Below are positions 33,438 through 41,803 of a stretch of 64,000 bases of DNA, one piece after another. Position 1 is the first letter of the stretch. The number at the start of each line of letters is the position of its first letter. The notes under the pieces were generated by a model. That model was not told the origin of the DNA. It made no database searches and saw only the letters and a program-made list of their open reading frames with translations. Source of the DNA: Leucobacter aridicollis (GTDB lineage: Bacteria > Actinomycetota > Actinomycetes > Actinomycetales > Microbacteriaceae); assembly GCF_024399335.1 (NCBI RefSeq), contig NZ_CP075339.1:3410001-3474000 (forward strand), given 5' to 3'. A program made the translations under genes and the position numbers.

Positions 33438-34784
33438 TTACACGTTGACTGTGAGCATCGCGACAGGCTCGGCGCGAAGACCAGCGGGGATCGAGACGCG
33501 AACGACGCCGTCGGCGCCGGTCTGCTGCACCGCCGCGCTCCCGTCGGCCCAGACGGCGTCGCGACCCGCGAGCTCGGCTGGCAGCTCGACCTCGCCAACC
33601 TCGGGCTCCATGACGTGCACGTGCACCGCCCCGGCCGACGTTGTGTACCGGCGAGAGACGCCGACGCGCTCCTCGGCACGGGTCCACGGCCTGGTGCCAT
33701 AGATGCCCTCGCCATTGACGTTGAGCCACGCCCCCATCTCGCGCATCGCTTGGAGCTGCAGCGGCGGGATCTCGCCGGCGGCGGTGGGTCCGACGTTGAT
33801 GAGCAGGTTGCCGTTCTTCGAGACAACATCTACGAGGTGGCGCACGAGCTGCGTGCCCGACAGTGAATGCTTCTCGCTCTCGTCTTGGTTGAACCCAAAC
33901 GAGAACCCGAGGCCGCGCGTCGACTCCCACGGCTGCTGCTGGATCTCTGCAACGTTCGTGTACTCGCGCGTGAGGTAGCCGTGGTAGGGCACACCCCAGC
34001 GGTCGTTGACGACGCCGTCTGGGACGGCATCGAAGTAGCGCCCAAGCAGCGACGCAACGCCATAGTCCTCGTGACCTTTGCCGCCGTCAGGCCAGTCGAT
34101 GTCGTTCCAGAGCACGTCCGGCGAGAAGCGCGCGATGAGCTCGTCGACCTGCTCGGCCGAGTAGCGTGAGAAGGCGGGGTCGTTGCGACGGAACCTGAAC
34201 AGGTCGGTGTCCGACTCGATCGGCGGAAAGTCACTCACGTGCCAGTCGAGGGCCCCAGAGAAGTAGACGCCGAAGCGGGCGTTTGCGCGACGCGTTGCGT
34301 CATGCAGCTCGCCGATGAGGTTACGCTTTGGGCCGCGGGCGACCGAATTGAACCCAGTCGTCTCGGTGTCCCAGAGACAGAATCCCTCGTGGTGCTTCGT
34401 GACGGGAACGATGTACTTCGCCCCGGCTCCGAGCAGCTCACCCACGAACTGCTCGGCGTCGAACGCGGCCGCGTCCCAGCGGTCCGCGAGATCCTCGTAG
34501 CTCACGCCGGGCCCGTAGACCTCCTGATGGCGCTCCCACGTCGGGCTCCCCGCGATGCGCACAGTGTTCCCGTACCACTCGGCGTACTGGTGCCAGGCGT
34601 ACGCATCCTCCGTCGGAATGAACCGCTCGCCGTGCTCGACTGCCCAGGCAGGAACCGAGTACAGGCCCCAGTGAATGAAAAATCCAAGCTTCGCATCGCG
34701 GTACCAGTCAGGCACGCCGTTCGTTGGGTAGATCGGGGCATTGTCGCCGAAGTCTGGTCCGACCCGAGACTCAAAGTTCATCAT
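33438..34784 (-). CDS. GH29 alpha-L-fucosidase
   Basis: Protein of 448 residues with no signal peptide, so apparently cytoplasmic. GH29 features: LGFFIHWGLYSVPAW, PVTKHHEGFCLWDT and the nucleophile Asp in VLWNDIDWP, followed by VVNDRWG and NGNLLINVGPTAAG. A C-terminal beta-sandwich is indicated by the last 90 residues. The start is the first of two adjacent ATGs; AAGGAG (34795-34800) is upstream. It would release L-fucose from imported fucosides. Confidence 0.92.
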   Translation of the reverse strand: MMNFESRVGPDFGDNAPIYPTNGVPDWYRDAKLGFFIHWGLYSVPAWAVEHGERFIPTEDAYAWHQYAEWYGNTVRIAGSPTWERHQEVYGPGVSYEDLADRWDAAAFDAEQFVGELLGAGAKYIVPVTKHHEGFCLWDTETTGFNSVARGPKRNLIGELHDATRRANARFGVYFSGALDWHVSDFPPIESDTDLFRFRRNDPAFSRYSAEQVDELIARFSPDVLWNDIDWPDGGKGHEDYGVASLLGRYFDAVPDGVVNDRWGVPYHGYLTREYTNVAEIQQQPWESTRGLGFSFGFNQDESEKHSLSGTQLVRHLVDVVSKNGNLLINVGPTAAGEIPPLQLQAMREMGAWLNVNGEGIYGTRPWTRAEERVGVSRRYTTSAGAVHVHVMEPEVGEVELPAELAGRDAVWADGSAAVQQTGADGVVRVSIPAGLRAEPVAMLTVNV

Positions 34785-34798
34785 GAGAGGAGAGCTCC

Positions 34799-36364
34799 TT
34801 AATCGTCTTCGCCACGGCGGCCGACGACAGCCGTGAGTGCGGGCGTCCCGCTGGTATCGAACGGGTAGACCCCCGAAGCGAGCTTGTGGTGGCCGAGCCG
34901 CAGCAGATCCTGATCCACGCCGCCCGGGGTGAGCGCGAGCGTCCACCCGCGCTGCAGGTCGTAGAGTTCTGGCTCGAGGTAGCCAATCTTCACGACGACG
35001 ATGTCTGCCGCTTCGGGGTCGAGCCCGAGCATGCGGAAGTCGTCGAGGTGGTGGAAGGGTTTGCGCCGCTCGGTGATGATCGCATGCACGCCGCCGACAG
35101 CGATGACAACCTGCGTGCCAGCGTCGGGGTCGCCGTCGGTGATTGAGAAGACAGTGCCCCTGAGCTCTGCCGGGCCACTCGGGCCTGCATCGACTCGCGC
35201 GCCGGCGGTCACCAGCACGTCGGCGCCAACACCTGCAGCCACTGCCTGTGCGACCGCATCGGCGTCGAAGATTGACGCGACAAGCGTCGTGACGTCGCCG
35301 TTCGTGAGTTCCTCTCGCTTCACGAGTTCGGTGAGCGTCCAGGTGACATCGCCAGCACCGCCAGCCGTCGGGTTGTCGCCAGAATCCGAGATGAGGTATG
35401 GGCGAGCGGCACCAGGAGCGAGGGCGTTCTCGAGCGCCCCATCGAGCGAGGCGGTCTCTGCAACGAACACGAAGTCCTCACGGGCGTCCCAGTACATCCT
35501 GGCAACGCGTTCGGCCTCTCGAGCAATGACCTCACTGTCGTCGCCGGTAACGACGACGTAGGCCTGGCAGCGCGGCTCGTCTGCCCACGCGTAGCCCACC
35601 CAGACGGCGGCGTCGACGACGCCATCGAGCGCCTCGATGCCTGGTAGCTCGGCGTAGATGCTCCGCGCGGGCTCGAGCCGGGTACTCGTTTTCTCGCCAG
35701 GCAGCAGCACGGGCACGGGAACCCAGGCCTTCAGCGGCCGACGCGCGAGCGGATCGGTGCCGTGCTCGCCGCGGAGCCGCGTGAGCAGCGCGTGCACCGC
35801 CCGCTCCTTCGTATTCAGCCAGTCCTCGTGTGGGGCCATGCGGTAGCAGGTGAGTAGGTCGACGGCGTCGCGGAGCGTCTCGGAGACGTTGCCGTGGAGG
35901 TCCATCGACGTCGTCACGAGGGTGTCGGGGCCGAGGGCCTCGCGCACCGCGGTCGCGAGGTCGCCCTCGGCGTCGACCATGCCCTGCACGCTCATCGCGC
36001 CGTGGATGTCGAAGAAGAAGCCATCGAAAGGGCCCTCGGTGCGGATCGCGTCGAGAATCGCCTGCCTCATGCGCTGATACGTCGCGGGGGCGACGGCGCC
36101 GCCAGGCAGCGAACGGCCGTGGTAAAGCGGCACCCACTCGGCGGCGTCGCCGAGCTCGCGCCCCTCCTCCAGGAACGGGTAGTACCCGCGCAGGTCTGCG
36201 CCTGTCCTGATCGTGAACGCCTCGTCGCCGGAGACGTGCGGGGAGAAGGTGCTCGATTCGATCGATATGCCCGCGATCCCGATCCGGGGCCTCGCCATGC
36301 CGCCCTCGGACAGCTCAGGCAGGGGCCCCATCCAGATCTCGTGTGCGTCAAGGTCGTTCTTCAC
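34799..36364 (-). CDS. M81 family (MlrC-like) metallopeptidase-type protein
   Basis: Protein of 521 residues of the family named after microcystin-degrading MlrC. Features: IGIAGISIESSTFSPHVS, FFDIHGAMSVQGMVDAEG, TSMDLHGNVSETL, then ISDSGDNPTAGGAGDVT. The Asp and His residues in these are the likely zinc ligands. The GTG at 36364 overlaps the ROK stop and has AAGGAG 7 bases upstream; an ATG 22 codons later matches the usual family start and is the alternative. Real substrates of most M81 proteins are unknown; placement in a fucoside operon suggests an amide- or glycan-linked compound. Confidence 0.85.
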   Translation of the reverse strand: MKNDLDAHEIWMGPLPELSEGGMARPRIGIAGISIESSTFSPHVSGDEAFTIRTGADLRGYYPFLEEGRELGDAAEWVPLYHGRSLPGGAVAPATYQRMRQAILDAIRTEGPFDGFFFDIHGAMSVQGMVDAEGDLATAVREALGPDTLVTTSMDLHGNVSETLRDAVDLLTCYRMAPHEDWLNTKERAVHALLTRLRGEHGTDPLARRPLKAWVPVPVLLPGEKTSTRLEPARSIYAELPGIEALDGVVDAAVWVGYAWADEPRCQAYVVVTGDDSEVIAREAERVARMYWDAREDFVFVAETASLDGALENALAPGAARPYLISDSGDNPTAGGAGDVTWTLTELVKREELTNGDVTTLVASIFDADAVAQAVAAGVGADVLVTAGARVDAGPSGPAELRGTVFSITDGDPDAGTQVVIAVGGVHAIITERRKPFHHLDDFRMLGLDPEAADIVVVKIGYLEPELYDLQRGWTLALTPGGVDQDLLRLGHHKLASGVYPFDTSGTPALTAVVGRRGEDD

Positions 36365-37344
36365 CGTGCGGCTCCTTCACTTGTCTGTGTGCTCAACTGT
36401 GCGTGGGCGAGGGTCGCCCTGAGAAGCTTTTGCGCCGACGCTGCAGCGCCGAGCGCGACGGCGTCGCCGCCGCGCTTCGCCCGCTGGATCCGGAGCGGGG
36501 TTCCGGTGATTGGCGCCGCGGTCCGCAGCGTCTCATCCATCACCGGCGAGAGCAGATCCCACGCGTGCGAGACCCCACCCCCGACAATCACCTCGGCGAC
36601 GTCAAGGAGGGTCGACATCGACGAGCAGGCGAGCGCGACCGCTCGCCCAGCGTTCTCGAACACGGCGCGCGCGTCGGCATCGCCCGCGCGCGCCCGATCC
36701 GCAATCTCCTTCGCCGTCAACCCGGACACTCCCGTGCGCTCCGCGTAGCGCAGCCCGATCGACGTCCCCGATGCGAGCGTCTCAAGGTGACCGGTCTGCT
36801 TGCAGGTGCAGACGAGGTCGCTGTACCCAGGGGTGTGGCCGATCTCGCCGGCGCCGCCGCGGGCGCCGCGACGGAGCGTGCCATCAAGGATGAGCGCGCC
36901 GCCGACTCCGGTCCCGAGCATGACTCCGAAGGCGTCGGGTTCGGCGTGCGCATCGAACGAAACCTCCCCGAGCAGGAACGCGTTGACGTCGTTCTCGATT
37001 GCGATCGGAACGCCAAGGAGCTCCTCGAGTCGTGTGCGCAGCGGGAAGCCGACCCAGTCAACGAATGTCGAGGACGCCGCGGTCACCACACCCGTGTCGT
37101 AGTCGAAGACCCCGGCCGCACCAACGCCCGCAGCGCAGAGCGTGCCACCGCTCTCGCCGAGCAGGTCGGAGGTGAGGCGGGCAGCCGTCGCAGCCATCGC
37201 TTCGCCGCCCTGCTTCGCCGGCGCGACGGCCGAGCCGCGGGCGAGGATCTCGCCCGCGGCGTCGACGAGCACGACAGCGATCTTGGTGCCACCAATATCG
37301 ATTCCTGCGAAGACGCCCGGGTGAGTGTCTGCTGTGTGCGTCAT
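36361..37344 (-). CDS. ROK family sugar kinase
   Basis: Kinase-type ROK protein of 327 residues without a DNA-binding domain. ATP site GIDIGGTKIAVVLVDA at residues 10-25, catalytic Asp in IENDVNAFLLGE, and GTGVGGAL. The zinc motif, usually CxCGxxGCxE, reads CTCKQTGHLE: the third Cys is His and the Gly is Lys. Start ATG 37344 overlaps the permease stop (ATGA). It would phosphorylate a hexose or amino-sugar released from the imported fucoside, since fucose itself is oxidised without phosphorylation here. Confidence 0.88.
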   Translation of the reverse strand: MTHTADTHPGVFAGIDIGGTKIAVVLVDAAGEILARGSAVAPAKQGGEAMAATAARLTSDLLGESGGTLCAAGVGAAGVFDYDTGVVTAASSTFVDWVGFPLRTRLEELLGVPIAIENDVNAFLLGEVSFDAHAEPDAFGVMLGTGVGGALILDGTLRRGARGGAGEIGHTPGYSDLVCTCKQTGHLETLASGTSIGLRYAERTGVSGLTAKEIADRARAGDADARAVFENAGRAVALACSSMSTLLDVAEVIVGGGVSHAWDLLSPVMDETLRTAAPITGTPLRIQRAKRGGDAVALGAAASAQKLLRATLAHAQLSTQTSEGAAR

Positions 37345-38270
37345 CGTCCGCCGAGACCTGCCATCGCAATGCCTTTCACGAGGTGCTTCTGCAGCGCGAT
37401 CACCAGGATCGTCGTCGGGATCATTGAGATGATCGCTGCGGCCATCTGCAGGTCCCACCGCGTGCCGGTGAGGCCCGAGAAGCTCGCGAGACCAATCGGA
37501 AGTGTGCCACGCGCCGAAAGGTCGACGGTCACAATGAGCGGCCACAGGTAGCTGTTCCAGAAGCTCATGAACGTGAAGACAGACAGCACCGCCACAGCCG
37601 ACTTCGACAGTGGCAGAATGATGCGCAGGAACGTGCGGATCGGGCCCGCGCCGTCGATGCGCGCGGCCTCCTCGAGTTCGTACGGGATGCCGCGGAAGAA
37701 CTGCCGCATGAGGAATGTGCCGAACGCCGTGAACGCGAACGGGAAGATCAGCGCGGGGTAGGTGTCAACCCAGTTGAACCACTGCATGACCTGGAACATG
37801 GGGATCACAAGGACCTCAGCGGGAACCATCATCGTTGCGAGGAAGATCACGAAGACCGCGTCGCGGCCTTTCCAGCGCAGTCGGCCGAACGCGTAGCCAG
37901 CCGTCGTCGACACGACGAGCACGACGAGGGTGCCCGCGACCGCGACGAAGAGCGAGTTGCCGATGTACGTCCAGAACGGCCCGAACTCGAATACCTCGGC
38001 GAAGTTCGACCAGCGAATCTCGGAGCCGAAGAGGCTCGGAGGCATCGCGAACATCTCACCGTTCGGCTTGAGCGCCGAGAAGAACGCGTAGATGAGAGGC
38101 AGCATGAACAGCGCAGCGGCGACGTAAATGCTGATGTGGGCGATGACGAGCCGGATGCGCTCGCCTGGGGTCATCGGCTCGCGCGAACGCTTCTTGGCCC
38201 CCCGCACCGCGGCCTCGCCGCCGGCAGCGGCGACAGCCATCACCCGTGTTGCGTTGAGATCAGTGCTCAT
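37341..38270 (-). CDS. Carbohydrate ABC transporter permease, MalG type
   Basis: Permease of 309 residues with six helices after a 38-residue cytoplasmic start. EAA loop: EEAARIDGAGPIRTFLRIILPLSKSA. It overlaps the MalF-type gene by 11 nt and the kinase by 4. Part of the fucoside importer; no ATPase gene is adjacent. Confidence 0.92.
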   Translation of the reverse strand: MSTDLNATRVMAVAAAGGEAAVRGAKKRSREPMTPGERIRLVIAHISIYVAAALFMLPLIYAFFSALKPNGEMFAMPPSLFGSEIRWSNFAEVFEFGPFWTYIGNSLFVAVAGTLVVLVVSTTAGYAFGRLRWKGRDAVFVIFLATMMVPAEVLVIPMFQVMQWFNWVDTYPALIFPFAFTAFGTFLMRQFFRGIPYELEEAARIDGAGPIRTFLRIILPLSKSAVAVLSVFTFMSFWNSYLWPLIVTVDLSARGTLPIGLASFSGLTGTRWDLQMAAAIISMIPTTILVIALQKHLVKGIAMAGLGGR

Positions 38271-39171
38271 AGTGCACCCACTTCTTCTGCAGTCGGAACT
38301 GGACCGCGGTGATGATGATGATCAGCGCGAACAGAATCCACGCACCGGCGGCGGCGAGGCCGAGTTCCTGGTACTTGAATCCCTGGTTGTAGATCCACAT
38401 GACGAGAGGGGCGGTGGCGTTGCCTGGCCCGCCGCCCGTGAGCATTTGCGGCTGCACGAAGACTTGCAGCGACGTGATCATCGTCATGATCGTTGCGAAG
38501 AAGATCGACGGGGAGATCATGGGGATCGTCACGCTCCAGAGCAGGCGGAAGCCCTTCGCGCCATCGATGCGGGCTGCCTCCATCACGCTCTCGGGGAGCT
38601 GCTCAAGCGCCGCCGAGAAGATGAGCATGTTGTAGCCGAGGCCCTGCCAGACGCTCATGACGACGACCATAATCATCGCCCAGTTCTTGTCTGCGAGGAA
38701 GTTCGGCAGCTCGAGGCCGAACCATGTCTGCGCGAGCCCGTTAAAGAGGCCCTGCGGCTGCAGGAGCATCTTCCACACGAGCACGTTCGCGACCATCGGG
38801 GTGACGACAGGGATGAAGAAGAGCACCCGCAGCGCGCCGCGGCCACGAATCCTCGGGCCGAGAGCGACTGCGAGCAGCAGCGAGAGAATCACGCTTGCAG
38901 GCACGTAAAGCACCGTGTACACGAGTGTGTTTCGAAGCGCGGGCATGAATGCCGGATCCTCGAAGAGACGGGCGTAATTCCCGATCCCGATGAAGGTGCG
39001 TTCGCCAAACGTCGGCCAGTTGAAGAAGCTCATCACTACGGACAAGACAACCGGAACGATCGTAAACAGGGCGAGGCCCACCAGGGCCGGGCTTGCAAAG
39101 CCCAGCGCCTGGCGCGCCTCCATCTTGGCGAACGACCGACGGCTGCGCTGGCGCGCCTGCAATGTGGTCAT
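38260..39171 (-). CDS. Carbohydrate ABC transporter permease, MalF type
   Basis: Permease of 303 residues, six helices. EAA loop: MEAARIDGAKGFRLLWSVTIPMISP. Thirty bases separate it from the binding-protein gene. Forms the membrane channel with the MalG-type partner. Confidence 0.92.
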   Translation of the reverse strand: MTTLQARQRSRRSFAKMEARQALGFASPALVGLALFTIVPVVLSVVMSFFNWPTFGERTFIGIGNYARLFEDPAFMPALRNTLVYTVLYVPASVILSLLLAVALGPRIRGRGALRVLFFIPVVTPMVANVLVWKMLLQPQGLFNGLAQTWFGLELPNFLADKNWAMIMVVVMSVWQGLGYNMLIFSAALEQLPESVMEAARIDGAKGFRLLWSVTIPMISPSIFFATIMTMITSLQVFVQPQMLTGGGPGNATAPLVMWIYNQGFKYQELGLAAAGAWILFALIIIITAVQFRLQKKWVHYEH

Positions 39172-39201
39172 TCTCTGCTACTTACCTAGTTGTGTGCTGA
39201 A

Positions 39202-40458
39202 TCAGTTGCTGAACTGCTTCTGAGCAGTCTCGAGCACGGTGCGCATGTCGGCCTGACCGTTGTAGACGCTCACGAGTTCGGGCTGCACGAAGGTGCCGAC
39301 CTTTGCCCAGTTGTCTGAGACGCGCTGTCCCTCAACGTCCTTGAACGCCTCATCGAAGACTGCCTGCACGTCGTCACGGTACGCCTCATCGAGCGACTCG
39401 AAGTAGAGCGGCTGGCTCTCGGCGCGTGCCGGGTAGCTGCGGCCCGACGATGCAACGTAATCCTGTGCATCCTTGCTGAGCAGCGAGCCCATGACCTTGA
39501 GCGCCGCTTCCTTGTTTTCGCAGGTCTCGGCAATGCCGAAGCCCGAGCCAAGCACGAGGCTGAGGTTGCCGTTTGCGCCCGTAGGTAGCGGAGCGAGGCC
39601 CGCCTTGAAGCCTGCGTCGTTGGTGAGGTAGCCAACTGCGTTCCAGGTGCCGTCGACGGCCATCGCTGCGTTCTCGCCGGTGAACTGGTTCTCGCCCCAG
39701 CCGCCGTCGGATGCCGATGCGACGGGTGCCGCGACCTTCTGCTCGGTGACGAGCGACGCGTACCACTCGGCAGCATCGGTGAATGCCGAGTCGCCGATCT
39801 GCAGCTCGCCGTCCTCGGTGACGGGCTGGGTACCCGACTTCGCGATCGGGAGCGCCTGCCATTGGAAGTCACCCATGCCGATGCCGAAGCCGTACTTGCC
39901 GCCAGCGGTCGCCTTCTTGGCGGTGGCCTCGAAGTCCTCGAAGCTCCAGCCGGCCTTCGGCAGATCAGCGCCCGCGGCCGTCAGCTGATCCTCGTTGTAG
40001 TACGTGACCATGGTGGAGACGTCGAACGGCAGGCCGTACATGTTGCCCTTGTTCTCGAGGATCTCGGTCGCGCCCGGCGCGAAGTCATCCTTGCTCAGGC
40101 CGGCGGTCTTCAAATCCTCGTCAGTGAGCTTCACGAAGCCGTCGGTGTAGCTGGAGAGCATGCCGCTGTTCATGCCGGTGACGCAGGCCATGTTGCCCGA
40201 TGCCATGTTGGTGGTGAGCTTCGTGAAGAAGTCGCCCCACGGCGCGGTGCGAAGCTCAATCTTCAGATCAGGGTTCTGCTCCTGAGCGATCTTGAGCTGC
40301 TCGTTGAGCGCGGTCGTGTCATCTTCCGAGCCAGCCCACATGTCGACGACGATCGTGTTGTCGTCCTTGGGTGCTGATCCGCTGCCGCTGCAGCCTGTGA
40401 GCACTGCGGCCGCTCCCACGGTCATGGCGACGAGTGGCACCAGGTTAATCTTCTTCAT
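39202..40458 (-). CDS. Carbohydrate ABC transporter substrate-binding lipoprotein
   Basis: Family 1 solute-binding protein of 418 residues; signal peptide with lipobox LTGC at about residue 22 (ATG 40458). AGGAGG at 40465-40470 is an excellent ribosome-binding site. [22 protein letters not shown] is typical of oligosaccharide binders. First gene of the operon that runs to the mutarotase at 32385; the operator at 40486-40516 lies directly upstream. Ligand is probably a fucosylated oligosaccharide. Confidence 0.92.
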   Translation of the reverse strand: MKKINLVPLVAMTVGAAAVLTGCSGSGSAPKDDNTIVVDMWAGSEDDTTALNEQLKIAQEQNPDLKIELRTAPWGDFFTKLTTNMASGNMACVTGMNSGMLSSYTDGFVKLTDEDLKTAGLSKDDFAPGATEILENKGNMYGLPFDVSTMVTYYNEDQLTAAGADLPKAGWSFEDFEATAKKATAGGKYGFGIGMGDFQWQALPIAKSGTQPVTEDGELQIGDSAFTDAAEWYASLVTEQKVAAPVASASDGGWGENQFTGENAAMAVDGTWNAVGYLTNDAGFKAGLAPLPTGANGNLSLVLGSGFGIAETCENKEAALKVMGSLLSKDAQDYVASSGRSYPARAESQPLYFESLDEAYRDDVQAVFDEAFKDVEGQRVSDNWAKVGTFVQPELVSVYNGQADMRTVLETAQKQFSN

Positions 40459-40485
40459 TGAACGCCTCCTCAGGCATCGGATAAG

Positions 40486-40516
40486 TTTGTTCGAGTATCG
40501 AACAAAGTTTGTTCGA
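40486..40516. promoter_or_regulatory. Operator with three TTTGTTCGA half-sites
   Basis: Half-sites: TTTGTTCGA at 40486-40494, its complement TCGAACAAA at 40498-40506, and TTTGTTCGA again at 40508-40516. The middle one forms an inverted repeat with each neighbour (spacers 3 and 1). It lies in the gap between the divergent binding-protein operon and the ROK repressor gene, 28 bases upstream of the former's start. Confidence 0.8.
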
Positions 40517-40666
40517 CTTCGACAGATGTCATACTGCCAGAAGATTCGCATCCCGACAAATACCAGTTTTTTGGCAGCGCCGAATCGAAACATTCACGCG
40601 GATACGGCCTTTCTTTCCGTGGATAGTACGGGCTAGGCTTCTACCAAGATCGAAGAAAGTTGGAAC

Positions 40667-41803
40667 GTGCCACTCTCCCCGAACCCCCTCGATGACCAGA
40701 ATCGTCGGATCGTCGAGCTTGTCGCCGGCGGGCAGGCGGCTTCGCGCAGCGAGCTTGCCAAGATCCTCGACGTCGCCGTCTCGACAGTTTCCCTGCGCGT
40801 GCAGACGCTCATCGACGCCGATGTACTACGCGAGGACGGCCACGGCAATTCGAGCGGGGGCAGGCGGCCGCGCCGGCTGCGCGTGAATGTCGCGGAGGCC
40901 CGGATCCTTGCCGCCGAGCTCGGCGGCGGCCACGCCCGCATCGGCCTCCTCGACCTCACGGGCAAACTTTACGCGTCCGAGACAATCCAGATCAACATCG
41001 CCGCCGGCCCGGAAGAGACCCTGAAGAAGGTCGCAGCGGGCTGCCGAGCACTCGCAGGTGACACCGAGATCCGTGCAGTCGGAATCGCTCTTCCAGGGCC
41101 CGTGCGGCCCCAAACCGGCAGCGTCGATCAGCCGTCACGCATGCCCGGCTGGCAGGGGTACAGGGTGCGCGAGCGACTCACCGAGCTCCTCGGGGTCCCG
41201 GCTGTTGTCGACAACGACGCGAACCTCATGGCACTCGGAGAGCACCACAGGCGGCTCTCCCCTGCCGAGGACAGCATCACAGTCAAGGCAGGCACCGCGA
41301 TCGGTAGTGGAATTATCGTGCAGGGCGCGATCCACCGCGGCGCGACAGCCGCGGCCGGCGATATCACGCATACGCAGATCGACCCGACGCTCAACGAGCC
41401 CTGCTCCTGCGGAAACCGCGGCTGCCTCGAGACGGTCGCAAGCGGCGCAAGCCTCGTGCGGCAAATGGGCGAGCTTGGTCATCAGGTGCCAGACGCAGCT
41501 GCTGTCCTCGCACTCGCGCGAGATGGCGACCCGACCGCGACGACGCTCATCCGCACCGCGGGAACCCATCTCGGCCAGGCACTCTCTGGCGTCGTGAACT
41601 TCTTCAACCCGCACGCGGTGTTCCTCACCGGGAGCCTGAGCGCGAGCGAGCCGTTCATCGCCGCAGTACGCAGTCGCGTCTACGAGGCCTGCCACCCGCT
41701 CGCGACGCAGACGCTACTCATCGAGGCTGCCGCGTCCGGGCAAGACGCGGCACTGTACGGTGCGGCACGAATTGCGCTCGACGCCGTCGACCTCACCGCG
41801 TAG
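40667..41803 (+). CDS. ROK family transcriptional repressor (NagC/XylR type)
   Basis: Protein of 378 residues: an N-terminal winged helix at residues 10-65 (ASRSELAKILDVAVSTVSLRVQTL) joined to a ROK sugar-binding domain with intact zinc motif CSCGNRGCLE. Start GTG 40667. It is divergent from the fucoside transport operon and likely binds the three-half-site operator between them, released by an imported sugar. Its TAG stop directly abuts the stop of the convergent fucosidase gene with no base between. Confidence 0.9.
   Translation: MPLSPNPLDDQNRRIVELVAGGQAASRSELAKILDVAVSTVSLRVQTLIDADVLREDGHGNSSGGRRPRRLRVNVAEARILAAELGGGHARIGLLDLTGKLYASETIQINIAAGPEETLKKVAAGCRALAGDTEIRAVGIALPGPVRPQTGSVDQPSRMPGWQGYRVRERLTELLGVPAVVDNDANLMALGEHHRRLSPAEDSITVKAGTAIGSGIIVQGAIHRGATAAAGDITHTQIDPTLNEPCSCGNRGCLETVASGASLVRQMGELGHQVPDAAAVLALARDGDPTATTLIRTAGTHLGQALSGVVNFFNPHAVFLTGSLSASEPFIAAVRSRVYEACHPLATQTLLIEAAASGQDAALYGAARIALDAVDLTA

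Noticed and set aside
33430..33829. N-terminal extension of CutC into the fucosidase gene
   Set aside because: The extension is Arg/Ser-rich without homology; ATG 33427 gives a normal-length CutC.
40498..40516. Possible second LexA box (TCGAAC...GTTCGA)
   Set aside because: The half-sites are 7 bases apart instead of 4; symmetry fits better as part of the ROK operator.
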